From positions 124,001 through 188,000 of the forward strand of contig CAJQSV010000001.1 in assembly GCA_905616445.1 (NCBI GenBank): a DNA stretch of 64,000 bases, in the 5' to 3' direction. The DNA is from an uncultured Pelagibacteraceae bacterium. Lineage in GTDB: Bacteria > Pseudomonadota > Alphaproteobacteria > Pelagibacterales > Pelagibacteraceae. Numbering within the stretch: the first letter of the stretch is position 1; the number at the start of each line of letters is the position of its first letter. A model generated the notes under the pieces. The model ran no database searches. It saw only the letters and a list, made by a program, of their open reading frames with translations, and was not told where the DNA came from. A program made the translations under genes and the position numbers. Positions 54,108-62,846 of the stretch are shown here, one piece after another.

Positions 54108-54602
54108 TCACTTTGCTTCTTCTTTAAATCTAGTTTCGCTGTAATATCTAGCAATTAATATAGCATCTGACTTGTTTACATCTTTTTTTTTAGATAATTT
54201 TTCTGCAATAGAAGGATACATTTCAATAGCTTTTGTTCTGCTCGCATCTTTAGAAGAGTTAATTAATTCAAAATGTTTTTTCCATCTTGCTGGTCTGACA
54301 AAAAAAATAGGCAATCCTAAAGCCGCACAAATACCTTTGATTGCACCAAAAGTTTGACCAAAATTAAACATGCTGGTTACTCCTTGACCTGGCATTGCGT
54401 TGACCTGCTCTACAACCATTACTGTGTTTTCCATATCTTTAATATTTTCTTTAATTAATTGAACAAGAAAAGCACTATTAAGTTGTCTTTTATTTTTTTT
54501 ACCGTCAGCCATAACTGGCATATCAAACATTTCTTTTACTTTATTATCTTCTAAGATTGCAATTCCTCCGCTTAGGCCTGGGTCTATACCAATAATTCTC
54601 AT
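54108..54602 (-). CDS. RuvC-like Holliday junction resolvase, phage-type
   Basis: Likely cuts four-way DNA junctions during recombination. The 164-residue protein has the RNase H-fold catalytic start M-R-I-I-G-I-D-P-G-L-S-G-G-I-A-I-L (D7), an acidic V-V-E-Q-V-N-A-M (E about 70) and a C-terminal N-K-S-D-A-I-L-I-A-R pair. The middle G-V-T-S-M-F-N-F-G-Q-T-F-G-A-I-K-G resembles RuvC-like proteins of phages more than chromosomal RuvC. It sits directly after yebC, the canonical ruvC position, but ruvA and ruvB do not follow. Calling it plain ruvC would be an overstatement. Confidence 0.82.
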   Translation of the reverse strand: MRIIGIDPGLSGGIAILEDNKVKEMFDMPVMADGKKNKRQLNSAFLVQLIKENIKDMENTVMVVEQVNAMPGQGVTSMFNFGQTFGAIKGICAALGLPIFFVRPARWKKHFELINSSKDASRTKAIEMYPSIAEKLSKKKDVNKSDAILIARYYSETRFKEEAK

Positions 54603-54605
54603 ATA

Positions 54606-55331
54606 TTAATTTGTATGAATATTACAGTTTACAAATGTATTCTGTACATCATCATCATCATCTAAAGTTTCAAGCATCTTAATAACTGCATCACTTTCTT
54701 CTCTAGAAGTATCTAAATAAGTCTGTGGTCTCCACTCTATGCCAGAATAAAGAAAACTATCTATATTTTTTTCAATTTCGCTTTTTATTTTATAGAAATC
54801 TTCCCTTTCCGTTAAAATTTCATGGTATTCTGAGTTGCTGAAACAATCTTTGGCATTATTATTAATTGATAGATCAAGAATTTTTTCATCGGAGATTTTA
54901 TCTTTCCCGACATGTAAAATGCCACAAGAAAAAAAATAGTGTGATGTTGAACCTGTTTCACCTAGTCTACCACCGCTTTTTTGTAAAATAGTTCTTATGT
55001 TGGAAGCTGTTCTATTTTTATTATCAGTCAATGTTTCAATAATCAAAGCAACATTGTGCGGTCCGAAGCCCTCATATCTGAGGCTTTCGTAATTTTTATT
55101 TACATCTATTTCTGATTTACTAATTGCGCGAGTAATATTTTCTTTTGGCATGTTGGCTTCTCTTGATGCCTGGATAGCAGCTCTTAATCTTGGGTTGCTA
55201 TCAGGATCTTTCGCACCAAGTTTTGCTGCAACAGTAATTTCCCTGGATAACTTAGCAAAGATTTTTGATCTTTCTTTGTCTTGTTTTCCTTTTTTATGTT
55301 TAATTCCAGCCCAATGTGAATGACCTGCCAT
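54606..55331 (-). CDS. yebC: YebC/PmpR family protein
   Basis: Cytosolic DNA- or ribosome-associated protein; family members act as transcription regulators, and some relieve ribosome stalling at proline runs. The 241-residue protein begins with the hallmark MAGHSHWAGIKHKKGKQDKE and continues SKIFAKLSREITVAAKLG and NPRLRAAIQASREANMPKEN. The C-terminal part ends in an acidic LDDDDDVQ stretch. It is followed by the ruvC-like gene and preceded by a ymdB-type phosphoesterase gene, with 1-3 base gaps. Confidence 0.95.
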   Translation of the reverse strand: MAGHSHWAGIKHKKGKQDKERSKIFAKLSREITVAAKLGAKDPDSNPRLRAAIQASREANMPKENITRAISKSEIDVNKNYESLRYEGFGPHNVALIIETLTDNKNRTASNIRTILQKSGGRLGETGSTSHYFFSCGILHVGKDKISDEKILDLSINNNAKDCFSNSEYHEILTEREDFYKIKSEIEKNIDSFLYSGIEWRPQTYLDTSREESDAVIKMLETLDDDDDVQNTFVNCNIHTN

Positions 55332-55332
55332 A

Positions 55333-56139
55333 TTAATTATTTAAAACTCCTCCGTATATAAATCTTTCAATTTTATTTGCTAAACCAGTAAGGTCATCGG
55401 CTTCTACAATTATTCCAGAAAGTGTTGATTGACCTATAGCAGGAAAGTGTTTCTGCGCTTTAGAATCGTTTAAAAATTTCATAATTGAATTTTCTTTATT
55501 CATTCCAATCACCGAATTGTAATCTCCACACATTCCAATATCTGTTTGATAGGCTGTTCCATTATCTAAGATTCTTGTATCAGCTGTTGGCACATGAGTA
55601 TGCGTACCAACTACTGCTGTAGCTTTGCCGTCAAAATAATGACCCAAAGCCATTTTTTCACTTGTTATTTCTCCGTGCAAATCAACTATTATAAAATCAG
55701 CATTTTCTTTTAACTTAATTTTATTTTGTAAATTTTTTGCCGCAACAAATAAATCTTCTGTTTTTTTCATAAAAACATTACCCATCAAATTAATAACAGC
55801 AACTTTATACTTTTTATTTTTAGATAAAAAAATTCCGTATCCATTACCAGGCGATCCTGCGGCTATATTCTCAGGTCTTAATAGTCTTTCTTCTTTAGAT
55901 ATAAATTCTGCTGTTTCTTTTTTATCCCAAATATGGTTTCCAGAAGTTATAACATCAACACCAAGATTGAGTAATTCCTCAGCAATATCTTTAGTTATAC
56001 CTTTGCCATCTTCAGCTGCGTTTTCTCCATTTATAATGGTAAAATCTATTTTCTTATCTTCAATAACTTTGTTTAGATTTTCTTGTATGGCTTTTTTTCC
56101 AGAATTTCCTATCAAGTCACCAAGAATTAATATTTTCAT
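55333..56139 (-). CDS. YmdB-type metallophosphoesterase (TIGR00282 family)
   Basis: A 268-residue calcineurin-like phosphodiesterase. The metal-binding motifs are G-D-L-I-G-N-S-G (about 7-14), N-G-E-N-A-A-x-D-G-K-G-I-T (about 38-50), S-G-N-H-I-W-D (about 66-72) and V-G-T-H-T-H-V-P-T (about 178-186). The Bacillus homologue hydrolyses cyclic nucleotides; the substrate here is not known. It overlaps the end of ygfA by 4 bases and lies between ygfA and yebC. Confidence 0.92.
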   Translation of the reverse strand: MKILILGDLIGNSGKKAIQENLNKVIEDKKIDFTIINGENAAEDGKGITKDIAEELLNLGVDVITSGNHIWDKKETAEFISKEERLLRPENIAAGSPGNGYGIFLSKNKKYKVAVINLMGNVFMKKTEDLFVAAKNLQNKIKLKENADFIIVDLHGEITSEKMALGHYFDGKATAVVGTHTHVPTADTRILDNGTAYQTDIGMCGDYNSVIGMNKENSIMKFLNDSKAQKHFPAIGQSTLSGIIVEADDLTGLANKIERFIYGGVLNN

Positions 56140-56681
56140 TTTTTCATACCTTCTTCGGTGAGAATATAATCTAATTTTATATCTAAATTTGACACAGGAA
56201 GTTTATTATATTTTTGGAACGAAAATGCAATGCCAATTGTTATTATGTTTTTTTTTTTTTCTAAAAATTTATCATAAAAACCTTTACCATATCCCAATCT
56301 ATTGTTGTTACTATCAAATGCTAAAAGCGGAACTAACATAAAATCTGGAAATAAAGGTTTGCTTGCCAGACACGGCTCTAATATTCCAAACTCATTTACT
56401 TTTAAAGGGTCTAGGTACTGCCACTCAACAAAGCTCATCTGGTTGTTAGGTTTTATAACGGGAAGAAGAGTTTTTATTTTTATTTTTTTTATTAATTGAA
56501 AAAGACTTAATACATTAACCTCATAGTTTGATGGATAGTAAAGTGAAAGAGTGTTTATAGTATTTTTTTTTTGTTTTTTTAAAAGTTGCATTAAAGGATA
56601 AAAAAACTGAGAAGAAATTTCAAAGTATTTTTTTTTTCTATTAACTAATGCTTTTTTTCTAATAACAATTTTTTGTTGCAT
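56136..56681 (-). CDS. ygfA: 5-Formyltetrahydrofolate cyclo-ligase
   Basis: Converts 5-formyl-THF to 5,10-methenyl-THF with ATP, recycling an inhibitory folate. The 181-residue protein has the N-terminal basic R-K-K-A-L-V-N-R-K-K pattern and the family's C-terminal signature P-L-L-A-F-D-S-N-N-N-R-L-G-Y-G-K-G-F-Y-D (about 117-136). The proximity to zapA is conserved in proteobacteria, where 6S RNA often lies between the two; here there is no gap for it (they share a base at 56681). Confidence 0.92.
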   Translation of the reverse strand: MQQKIVIRKKALVNRKKKYFEISSQFFYPLMQLLKKQKKNTINTLSLYYPSNYEVNVLSLFQLIKKIKIKTLLPVIKPNNQMSFVEWQYLDPLKVNEFGILEPCLASKPLFPDFMLVPLLAFDSNNNRLGYGKGFYDKFLEKKKNIITIGIAFSFQKYNKLPVSNLDIKLDYILTEEGMKK

Positions 56682-57127
56682 TACTGAAGTTCAGATTTCG
56701 ATTCAGTATTATTTATAATATCCTGCAAAGATTTTGTGGTTTTGTCTAATATAGATTCATATAAAGAATTACTTTCCTCGATCTTTACTTTAAGTTTGTC
56801 AATTTCTACATTTAAATTATTTACTTCTGAATCTTTCTTATTTTTGTATTGAATGGCTAAAGATTTCATTTCTAAAAACTTTTTAGATATTTCATCTAAT
56901 TTATTTTTTTGAGAACCTACTTTTTGTTTTAAATTAAAATAATCATCTACAATCTTTATTGTAGTAATTAAAAGTAATTTATTTTCGCCAATACTACCTA
57001 ATTGATCTTTGAGTGCATTATATTTTTTATCTAAAAAACTTGTAAGTTTTTTTAAAGATTCTTCCTGCCCGTCATCACAAGAGAGCAAATAGTCCTTGTT
57101 GTTAAATTTAATGCTTACATTTGCCAT
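56681..57127 (-). CDS. zapA: Cell division protein ZapA
   Basis: FtsZ-ring stabiliser. The 148-residue protein has the N-terminal ZapA domain V-S-I-K-F-N-N-K-D-Y-L-L-S-C-D-D-G-Q-E (about 3-21) and then a long coiled coil (about 60-140), longer than in E. coli ZapA (109). A coiled-coil gene overlaps its start by 13 bases. With ygfA downstream this is the conserved zapA-ygfA pair. Confidence 0.87.
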   Translation of the reverse strand: MANVSIKFNNKDYLLSCDDGQEESLKKLTSFLDKKYNALKDQLGSIGENKLLLITTIKIVDDYFNLKQKVGSQKNKLDEISKKFLEMKSLAIQYKNKKDSEVNNLNVEIDKLKVKIEESNSLYESILDKTTKSLQDIINNTESKSELQ

Positions 57128-57438
57128 TTGTCTATTTCCTCAACTAGATCTTCTGTTTCCTGACTAAGTTCATCAATTTCTTTGCTGAATTTTTCTTGAA
57201 TTTCCGATTTTTTATTTAACTCTTGTTCTAAAGTTGTTATTTTGTTTTTTAAATATTTTTGCTCTCTTAAAAGCTCATTATGTTTTTTTTCAAGTTTATT
57301 TTTTTCATTTAAGAAATAATCTCTCTCTTTATTCAATTTATCAGATGTTGTAGAGTCATGTGAATAACTCTTTGAAAGATTGCTTAATTTTTCAATAAGG
57401 TTGTTTAAATTTTTTGCTTTATTTGCTAAATTATTCAT
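57115..57438 (-). CDS. Small coiled-coil protein upstream of zapA
   Basis: A 107-residue protein that is nearly one continuous coiled coil: repeats rich in Lys, Glu, Asn and Leu (LNKERDYFLNEKNKLEKKHN and IQEKFSKEIDELSQETEDLV) with no other motif. It overlaps the start of zapA by 13 bases, so it is cotranslated with it and likely works with it; a division role like ZapB or the uncharacterised coiled-coil protein encoded beside zapA in other alphaproteobacteria is an inference. Its start is 51 bases from divergent tkt. Confidence 0.75.
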   Translation of the reverse strand: MNNLANKAKNLNNLIEKLSNLSKSYSHDSTTSDKLNKERDYFLNEKNKLEKKHNELLREQKYLKNKITTLEQELNKKSEIQEKFSKEIDELSQETEDLVEEIDKWQM

Positions 57439-57489
57439 TTAAATCATATTATTAATTCATAAAATTAAATCTACAAAGGTTTTATAATT

Positions 57490-59463
57490 TTGACTACAAA
57501 TTTAAATCAATTAGCAAATGCAGTAAGATTTTTGTCTATTGATGCTGTGCAAAAAGCTAATTCGGGCCACCCTGGTATGCCAATGGGTATGGCCGATGTT
57601 GCTGCGGTGCTATTTAAAGACCACTTAAAGTTTAACCCTAAAAACCCAAGTTGGGTCAATCGTGATCGATTTATTTTATCGGCTGGCCATGGCTCGATGT
57701 TGCTTTATTCCTTGCTTTATCTAACTGGCTATAAAGATTTTACGATTGATGAACTTAAAAATTTTAGACAAATGAATTCTATTTGTGCTGGCCACCCAGA
57801 GTACAAAAAAAATTCTGGTATTGAAACTACAACAGGACCTCTTGGTCAAGGTTTAGGTAATGCTGTTGGTTTGGCAATAGGAGAGGAAATATATAGAAAA
57901 AAATTTAGCTCAAGTGTTATTGACCACAAAACATATGTCATTGCTAGCGATGGAGATTTCATGGAAGGTATTAGTCATGAAGCGATGAGCTTAGCGGGAC
58001 ACTTAAGGTTAAAAAATTTAATTGTATTTTTTGATAATAATAAAATTTCTATAGATGGCCCAACTTCATTAAGTGTTTCTGATAATTATAAAAAAAGATT
58101 TGAATCTTACGGTTGGAATTTTATTGAGGTCAACGGCCATAACCATAAGCAAATCTCTAGCGCAATAAAAAAAGCTTCTAAGTCAAAAAAACCAAACATT
58201 ATTTCTTGTAAAACAGTTATTGGTTTTGGTTCACCTAATAAGTCTGGCAAAGCTTCTTCTCATGGCTCGCCTTTAGGTGATGAAGAGATATCACTTGTTA
58301 GAAAAAAATTAAAATGGCCTTACTCTTCTTTTGAAATACCCAAAGATATTTTAAACACTTGGAAAAAAATTGGTGAAAAAGGAGATTCATTAGAAAAAAA
58401 ATGGTCTTTAAATTTAAATAAAAAAAATTCTAAAATAAGAAAAGAATTAGAATTAATTCAAAACAATATAAATTTAAATAATTTAGACTTTTTAATAAAT
58501 GCCGAAAAAGAGAAATATTTCAAAGAAAAACCTAGTAAGGCTACGAGAGAATGTTCATCAATGACTATAGAAGCGGTGACGAAACTGCTTCCAGAAATTA
58601 TTGGTGGTTCTGCTGATTTAAGTGGCTCTAATAATACTAAAACAGAAAATTCAAAAATTATTTCTTCAAAAGATTTTAACGGCAACTATATTCATTATGG
58701 AATTAGAGAACACGGTATGGCAGCCGCCATGAATGGCTTAGCTTTGTACGGTGGACTAATTCCATATGGTGGGACTTTTTTAATTTTTTCTGATTATTGT
58801 AAACCATCTATAAGACTGTCAGCATTAATGGGTTTAAAGGTTATCTATATATTTTCTCACGACTCTATTGGTTTAGGAGAAGACGGTCCGACACACCAAC
58901 CTGTTGAGCAACTGGCGGGCTTAAGAGCCATTCCAAATTTAAATGTTTTTAGACCAGCGGATATCAATGAAACTTTAGAATGTTGGCAGATAGCTTTAAA
59001 AAGTAAAAACACTCCGAGTGCTATAGCTTTATCAAGACAAAAATTGCCTTATATCAACCCTTCTCACTCGAAAGAAAATAAAAGTGAACTTGGTGCATAT
59101 ATAGTAAATACAACATCGCAAAATAATGAAGTGACATTAATTGCTTCTGGCTCTGAGGTTGAGTTAGCTCTTCAGGCACAAAAAGAATTAAAAGAGATAA
59201 ACATAGAGTCAAAAGTTGTTTCTATGCCTTGCCAAGAATTGTTTAATCAGCAAAGTAGTGATTATAAAAATGAAATTATTGATAAAGAGGTTCCTGCAAT
59301 TACTATTGAAGCAAGTAGTGTGTGTAGCTGGGAAAAATATTCTAAAAATAATATGGGCATAGAAACTTTTGGAGAAAGCGCGCCTTTCAAGGAAGTTTAT
59401 AAACACTTTAATTTAACTAGCGCTAAGATAGTTGAGCTTACTAAAAAACTAATTGAAAAGTAG
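57490..59463 (+). CDS. tkt: Transketolase
   Basis: Thiamine-diphosphate enzyme of the pentose phosphate pathway. The start is TTG at 57490, read as M, since the family begins with T-N-L-N-Q-L-A-N-A-V-R-F-L-S-I-D and no ATG precedes it. The 657-residue protein has S-G-H-P-G-M-P-M-G-M-A (about 25-35), the ThDP motif G-D-G-D-F-M-E-G-I-S-H-E-A-M-S-L-A-G (about 155-172) and H-D-S-I-G-L-G-E-D-G-P-T-H-Q-P-V-E-Q (about 457-474). It is followed by pgk after 14 bases with no gap gene between. Confidence 0.97.
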   Translation: MTTNLNQLANAVRFLSIDAVQKANSGHPGMPMGMADVAAVLFKDHLKFNPKNPSWVNRDRFILSAGHGSMLLYSLLYLTGYKDFTIDELKNFRQMNSICAGHPEYKKNSGIETTTGPLGQGLGNAVGLAIGEEIYRKKFSSSVIDHKTYVIASDGDFMEGISHEAMSLAGHLRLKNLIVFFDNNKISIDGPTSLSVSDNYKKRFESYGWNFIEVNGHNHKQISSAIKKASKSKKPNIISCKTVIGFGSPNKSGKASSHGSPLGDEEISLVRKKLKWPYSSFEIPKDILNTWKKIGEKGDSLEKKWSLNLNKKNSKIRKELELIQNNINLNNLDFLINAEKEKYFKEKPSKATRECSSMTIEAVTKLLPEIIGGSADLSGSNNTKTENSKIISSKDFNGNYIHYGIREHGMAAAMNGLALYGGLIPYGGTFLIFSDYCKPSIRLSALMGLKVIYIFSHDSIGLGEDGPTHQPVEQLAGLRAIPNLNVFRPADINETLECWQIALKSKNTPSAIALSRQKLPYINPSHSKENKSELGAYIVNTTSQNNEVTLIASGSEVELALQAQKELKEINIESKVVSMPCQELFNQQSSDYKNEIIDKEVPAITIEASSVCSWEKYSKNNMGIETFGESAPFKEVYKHFNLTSAKIVELTKKLIEK

Positions 59464-59477
59464 TCTTTAAAATTTCT

Positions 59478-60668
59478 ATGTTAGGAATAAAATATTTTCC
59501 TCAAGACCTTAATGTTGAAGGCAAAAGAATTATTGTCAGGGTAGACCTTAACGTTCCTTTAAAAGATAAAAGAATTCAAGATTCTACCAGGATTGAGCAA
59601 GTGCTCCCTTTTTTAAAGGACTTAATAAAAAGAAAATCAAAAATTATTTTAATTTCTCACTTGGGAAGACCTAAGGGCATAAAGGATAGTACTTTATCTT
59701 TGTTGCCTGTCTACAAATATTTAAAAGAAAAACTTAATACTAATATGTATTTTTACACAGGAGAAATTAACGATGAGGCTAAAACAAAAACCTCATACTT
59801 AAAAGACAGTGAAATTCTCTTAATAGAAAACATAAGATTTTTTAAAGAAGAAACTGAAAATGATGAAAGTTTCTCAGAAAAATTGGGAGGGCTTGGTGAA
59901 ATATATATTAATAATGCTTTTTCTTGTTCTCATCGAAAGCAATCATCTATTTATAGTATCACAAAATTTGTAAAAAAAATTTATGCAGGTCCTCTTTTAA
60001 AAAAAGAAATAGCGGCAATAGATTCAGTGATTAAAAACAAAAAAGATCCAGTTACATGTATCATTGGCGGATCAAAAGTTTCAACTAAAGTAGGTGTTAT
60101 TTTTAATTTACTAAAGAGCGTAAATAGCATTGTTATCGTTGGTGCAATGGCTAATAATTTTTTAGCGTACAAAAAATATGAAATCGGTAAATCATTAAAA
60201 GAGACAAATTACGAGGATGTGGTTAAAAAAATTTTAGAGGAAGCGGAAGTAAATAAATGCAAAATTTTAATTCCAAAAGATTGCCTAGTGTCAAAAAGTT
60301 TTGAAGGTGTAGCTGTTTCAAAAGATAGAGAATTTGTTGAGAAGGATGACATTATTTTGGATGTCGGCCCCAAAACTATAAAAATTATTGAAGAAATTAT
60401 AGATAATTCAAATACAATTATGTGGAATGGTCCCGCGGGCTACTTTGAAAGTAAAAATTTTGCATTAGGTACTAATGCTATTGCTCAAAGAATTTCTGAA
60501 AATACCAAAAATAGATCTCTAATTTCTATTATTGGTGGTGGTGATACGGTTTCTGCAGTAAATAAAAGTGGTCTTGAATTGTCTTTTACCCACTTATCAA
60601 CAGCGGGTGGTGCATTTTTAGAATATCTTGAGGGAAAAGACTTGCCTGGCCTAAGTGTTTTAAAATAA
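59478..60668 (+). CDS. pgk: Phosphoglycerate kinase
   Basis: Interconverts 1,3-bisphosphoglycerate and 3-phosphoglycerate with ATP. The 396-residue protein has V-R-V-D-L-N-V-P-L-K-D (about 21-31), L-I-S-H-L-G-R-P-K-G, the nucleotide-binding A-M-A-N-N-F-L-A and the W-N-G-P-A-G region followed by I-I-G-G-G-D-T-V-S-A (about 352-361). It lies between tkt and fba. The usual partner gap is absent. Confidence 0.96.
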   Translation: MLGIKYFPQDLNVEGKRIIVRVDLNVPLKDKRIQDSTRIEQVLPFLKDLIKRKSKIILISHLGRPKGIKDSTLSLLPVYKYLKEKLNTNMYFYTGEINDEAKTKTSYLKDSEILLIENIRFFKEETENDESFSEKLGGLGEIYINNAFSCSHRKQSSIYSITKFVKKIYAGPLLKKEIAAIDSVIKNKKDPVTCIIGGSKVSTKVGVIFNLLKSVNSIVIVGAMANNFLAYKKYEIGKSLKETNYEDVVKKILEEAEVNKCKILIPKDCLVSKSFEGVAVSKDREFVEKDDIILDVGPKTIKIIEEIIDNSNTIMWNGPAGYFESKNFALGTNAIAQRISENTKNRSLISIIGGGDTVSAVNKSGLELSFTHLSTAGGAFLEYLEGKDLPGLSVLK

Positions 60669-60678
60669 ATATTACTCG

Positions 60679-61683
60679 ATGTCTTTAGAAGAAATAGCAA
60701 AAAAAATGTGTGCCAAAGGAAAAGGTATATTGGCTGCCGATGAAAGTACCGGCACAATGGATAAAAGACTAACTAGCGTTGGCGTCGAGTGTACAGATAA
60801 AAATCGATTAAATTTTAGAGAAAATCTTTTTACTGCAGATGCGATGAAAAATTATATTGGTGGTGTTATTCTTTTTGACACAACTATCAGAGAAAAAACA
60901 AGTTTAGGTATTTCTGTTCCTGAGTTAATTGAAAAAAATAACTCTGTTGTCGGAATTAAAGTAGACAAAGGAGCAAAAAAATTAGCTGGTTCACCTGAGG
61001 AAACCATTACAGAGGGGTTGGATGGATTAAGAGAAAGATTAAGCGAATATTATAGACTTGGTGCAAGATTTACAAAATGGAGAGCTGTTTACAGTATTGG
61101 AAAAAAATACCCATCGATTCAGAGTATTAAGTCTAACGCTCAGGCATTAGCAAGATACGCTGCATTGGTTCAAGAAGCCAATATGGTTCCAATCATTGAG
61201 CCTGAAGTTTTAATGGATGGAGATCATAATATCGACGCCTGCTACAAAGTAACAACAGATGTTTTAAATGAATGCTTCAATGAATTATCAATTCAAAAAA
61301 TTTCACTAAAAGGTATTGTACTAAAACCAAATATGATTGTACCAGGTTTTAAAAGTTCTAAAAAAGTAACTTCGGAAGAAGTAGCTAAGAAAACATTAGA
61401 CTGCTTGAAAAAAAATGTCCCAAGCGATGTGACAGGAATAGCATTTTTATCAGGTGGGCAGTCAGAGCAAGAAGCAACACATAACTTAGATTCAATTAAC
61501 AAAATCAATGATACTAATTTTCTTATTACCTATTCTTATGGAAGAGCTTTACAAAAAAGTGCCTTGAAAATATGGTCAAAAGAAATGGGTAACACGAAAG
61601 CTATTCATGAAGTTTTTAATCATAGAGCAAAAATGAACAGTCTCGCTTCTAAAGGTGAATGGTCTCAAGCGTTGGAAGTTTGA
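60679..61683 (+). CDS. fba: Class I fructose-bisphosphate aldolase
   Basis: Cleaves fructose-1,6-bisphosphate through a Schiff base, without metal. The 334-residue protein starts MSLEEIAKKMCAKGKGILAA and shows A-A-D-E-S-T-G-T-M-D-K-R, F-T-K-W-R-A-V-Y (lysine and Arg binding substrate), P-I-I-E-P-E-V and the Schiff-base lysine in L-K-P-N-M-I-V-P-G (about 215-223), then L-S-G-G-Q-S-E-Q-E-A-T. This is the animal-type class I enzyme. The thiE start overlaps its end by 25 bases. Confidence 0.95.
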   Translation: MSLEEIAKKMCAKGKGILAADESTGTMDKRLTSVGVECTDKNRLNFRENLFTADAMKNYIGGVILFDTTIREKTSLGISVPELIEKNNSVVGIKVDKGAKKLAGSPEETITEGLDGLRERLSEYYRLGARFTKWRAVYSIGKKYPSIQSIKSNAQALARYAALVQEANMVPIIEPEVLMDGDHNIDACYKVTTDVLNECFNELSIQKISLKGIVLKPNMIVPGFKSSKKVTSEEVAKKTLDCLKKNVPSDVTGIAFLSGGQSEQEATHNLDSINKINDTNFLITYSYGRALQKSALKIWSKEMGNTKAIHEVFNHRAKMNSLASKGEWSQALEV

Positions 61684-62282
61684 AACGATTTATATATCTA
61701 ATATCTCCCAATAAGATTTATTCAAATTTTTATGAAGATTTAGAAAAAGTTTTATCATCTAAAAAAGTATTTTTTTTTCAACTAAGATTAAAAAAGATAT
61801 CTAAAAATTTAATTATAAAAATTGCAAAAAAAATAAGAACAATTACAAAAAAAAATAAAGTAAAGTTCATAATTAACGATAGTTCTAAATTAGCTAAAAA
61901 AGTTAATGCTGACGGATGTCATATAGGTCAGCTTGACAGTACGGTGAGCTTAGCAAGAAAAGATATTAGAAAAAAAATTATAGGTGTTACTTGTCATAAT
62001 TCTAAAGAACTTGCTTTAAAAGCTTCTAAAGACATGGCTGATTATCTTGCTTTTGGATCTTTTTTTGAATCTAAACTTAAGCCAAATGCAAAAAAAGCAA
62101 ATTTAAAAATATTATTGTGGGCCAAAAAAAATATAAAAAAACCAATCGTTGTAATAGGCGGGATTACTGACAAAAATTATGAAAAATTAATTAAAGCTGG
62201 AGCGAATTATATTGCAATATCGACTTTTATTTGGAATAACCCATTTTTAAAGCCAGAAGCTGCAATTAAAAAATTTAAATAA
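61659..62282 (+). CDS. thiE: Thiamine-phosphate synthase-like protein
   Basis: Probably joins HMP-diphosphate and thiazole-phosphate. The 207-residue TIM-barrel protein has F-Q-L-R-L-K, F-I-I-N-D (pyrophosphate and Mg site), A-D-G-C-H-I-G-Q, I-G-V-T-C-H and P-I-V-V-I-G-G-I-T. The usual P-T-x-T-K loop is replaced by F-F-E-S-K-L-K-P, so it is divergent. The ATG at 61659 overlaps fba by 25 bases; a TTG at 61680 overlapping the fba stop is also possible. With thiD it fits thiamine completion from salvaged HMP. Confidence 0.75.
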   Translation: MVSSVGSLKRFIYLISPNKIYSNFYEDLEKVLSSKKVFFFQLRLKKISKNLIIKIAKKIRTITKKNKVKFIINDSSKLAKKVNADGCHIGQLDSTVSLARKDIRKKIIGVTCHNSKELALKASKDMADYLAFGSFFESKLKPNAKKANLKILLWAKKNIKKPIVVIGGITDKNYEKLIKAGANYIAISTFIWNNPFLKPEAAIKKFK

Positions 62283-62846
62283 ATGAAAATATCAGCAGTA
62301 GAAGTTAAACCCGGAATGATTATTGAACATAAAAATGATTATTGGAACGTTCTTAAAGCACAACATGTAAAGCCTGGAAAAGGTGGGGCATTCAATCAAG
62401 TTGAACTTAAGAGTATTACGAAAGGTACAAAATTAAATGAGAGGTTTCGTTCAAGTGAAACTATTGAAAAAGCAGAATTAGAAGAAAAAAAATTTAACTT
62501 TTTATACTTTGATGAAGAAAATTGTCATTTTATGGACAGCAAAACATTTGAACAAATTTCAATTTTAAAATCTTTGACTGAAGAAAAGTTTAAACTTTTA
62601 AAAGAAAATCTAGAAGTTTCAATTTCTTTCATGGATGAAAAACCTTTGTCACTTAGTCTGCCTAATAATGTTGAATGTATTATTGATATTACTGACGCGG
62701 CAATAAAAGGCCAAACAGCAGCTTCTTCTTATAAACCTGCTACTTTAGATAATGGATTAAAAATTAATGTCCCGCCTTTTGTTGAATCTGGAGATAAAAT
62801 TATTCTAGACACAAGAACATTAGAGTACGTAAAAAAAGTCAATTAA
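62283..62846 (+). CDS. efp: Translation elongation factor P
   Basis: Rescues ribosomes stalled at consecutive prolines. The 187-residue protein has the three barrels of EF-P; the modification loop is K-P-G-K-G-G-A-F-N-Q (Lys at about 34) and the C-terminal signature is G-D-K-I-I-L-D-T-R-T-L-E-Y. Its start is immediately after the thiE stop, and its stop shares its last base with the suhB start. The gene that would modify Lys34 (epmA or other) is not seen. Confidence 0.96.
   Translation: MKISAVEVKPGMIIEHKNDYWNVLKAQHVKPGKGGAFNQVELKSITKGTKLNERFRSSETIEKAELEEKKFNFLYFDEENCHFMDSKTFEQISILKSLTEEKFKLLKENLEVSISFMDEKPLSLSLPNNVECIIDITDAAIKGQTAASSYKPATLDNGLKINVPPFVESGDKIILDTRTLEYVKKVN

Noticed and set aside
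56675..56690. 6S RNA between zapA and ygfA
   Set aside because: 6S RNA often lies there in proteobacteria, but the two genes share a base here, so no RNA gene fits.
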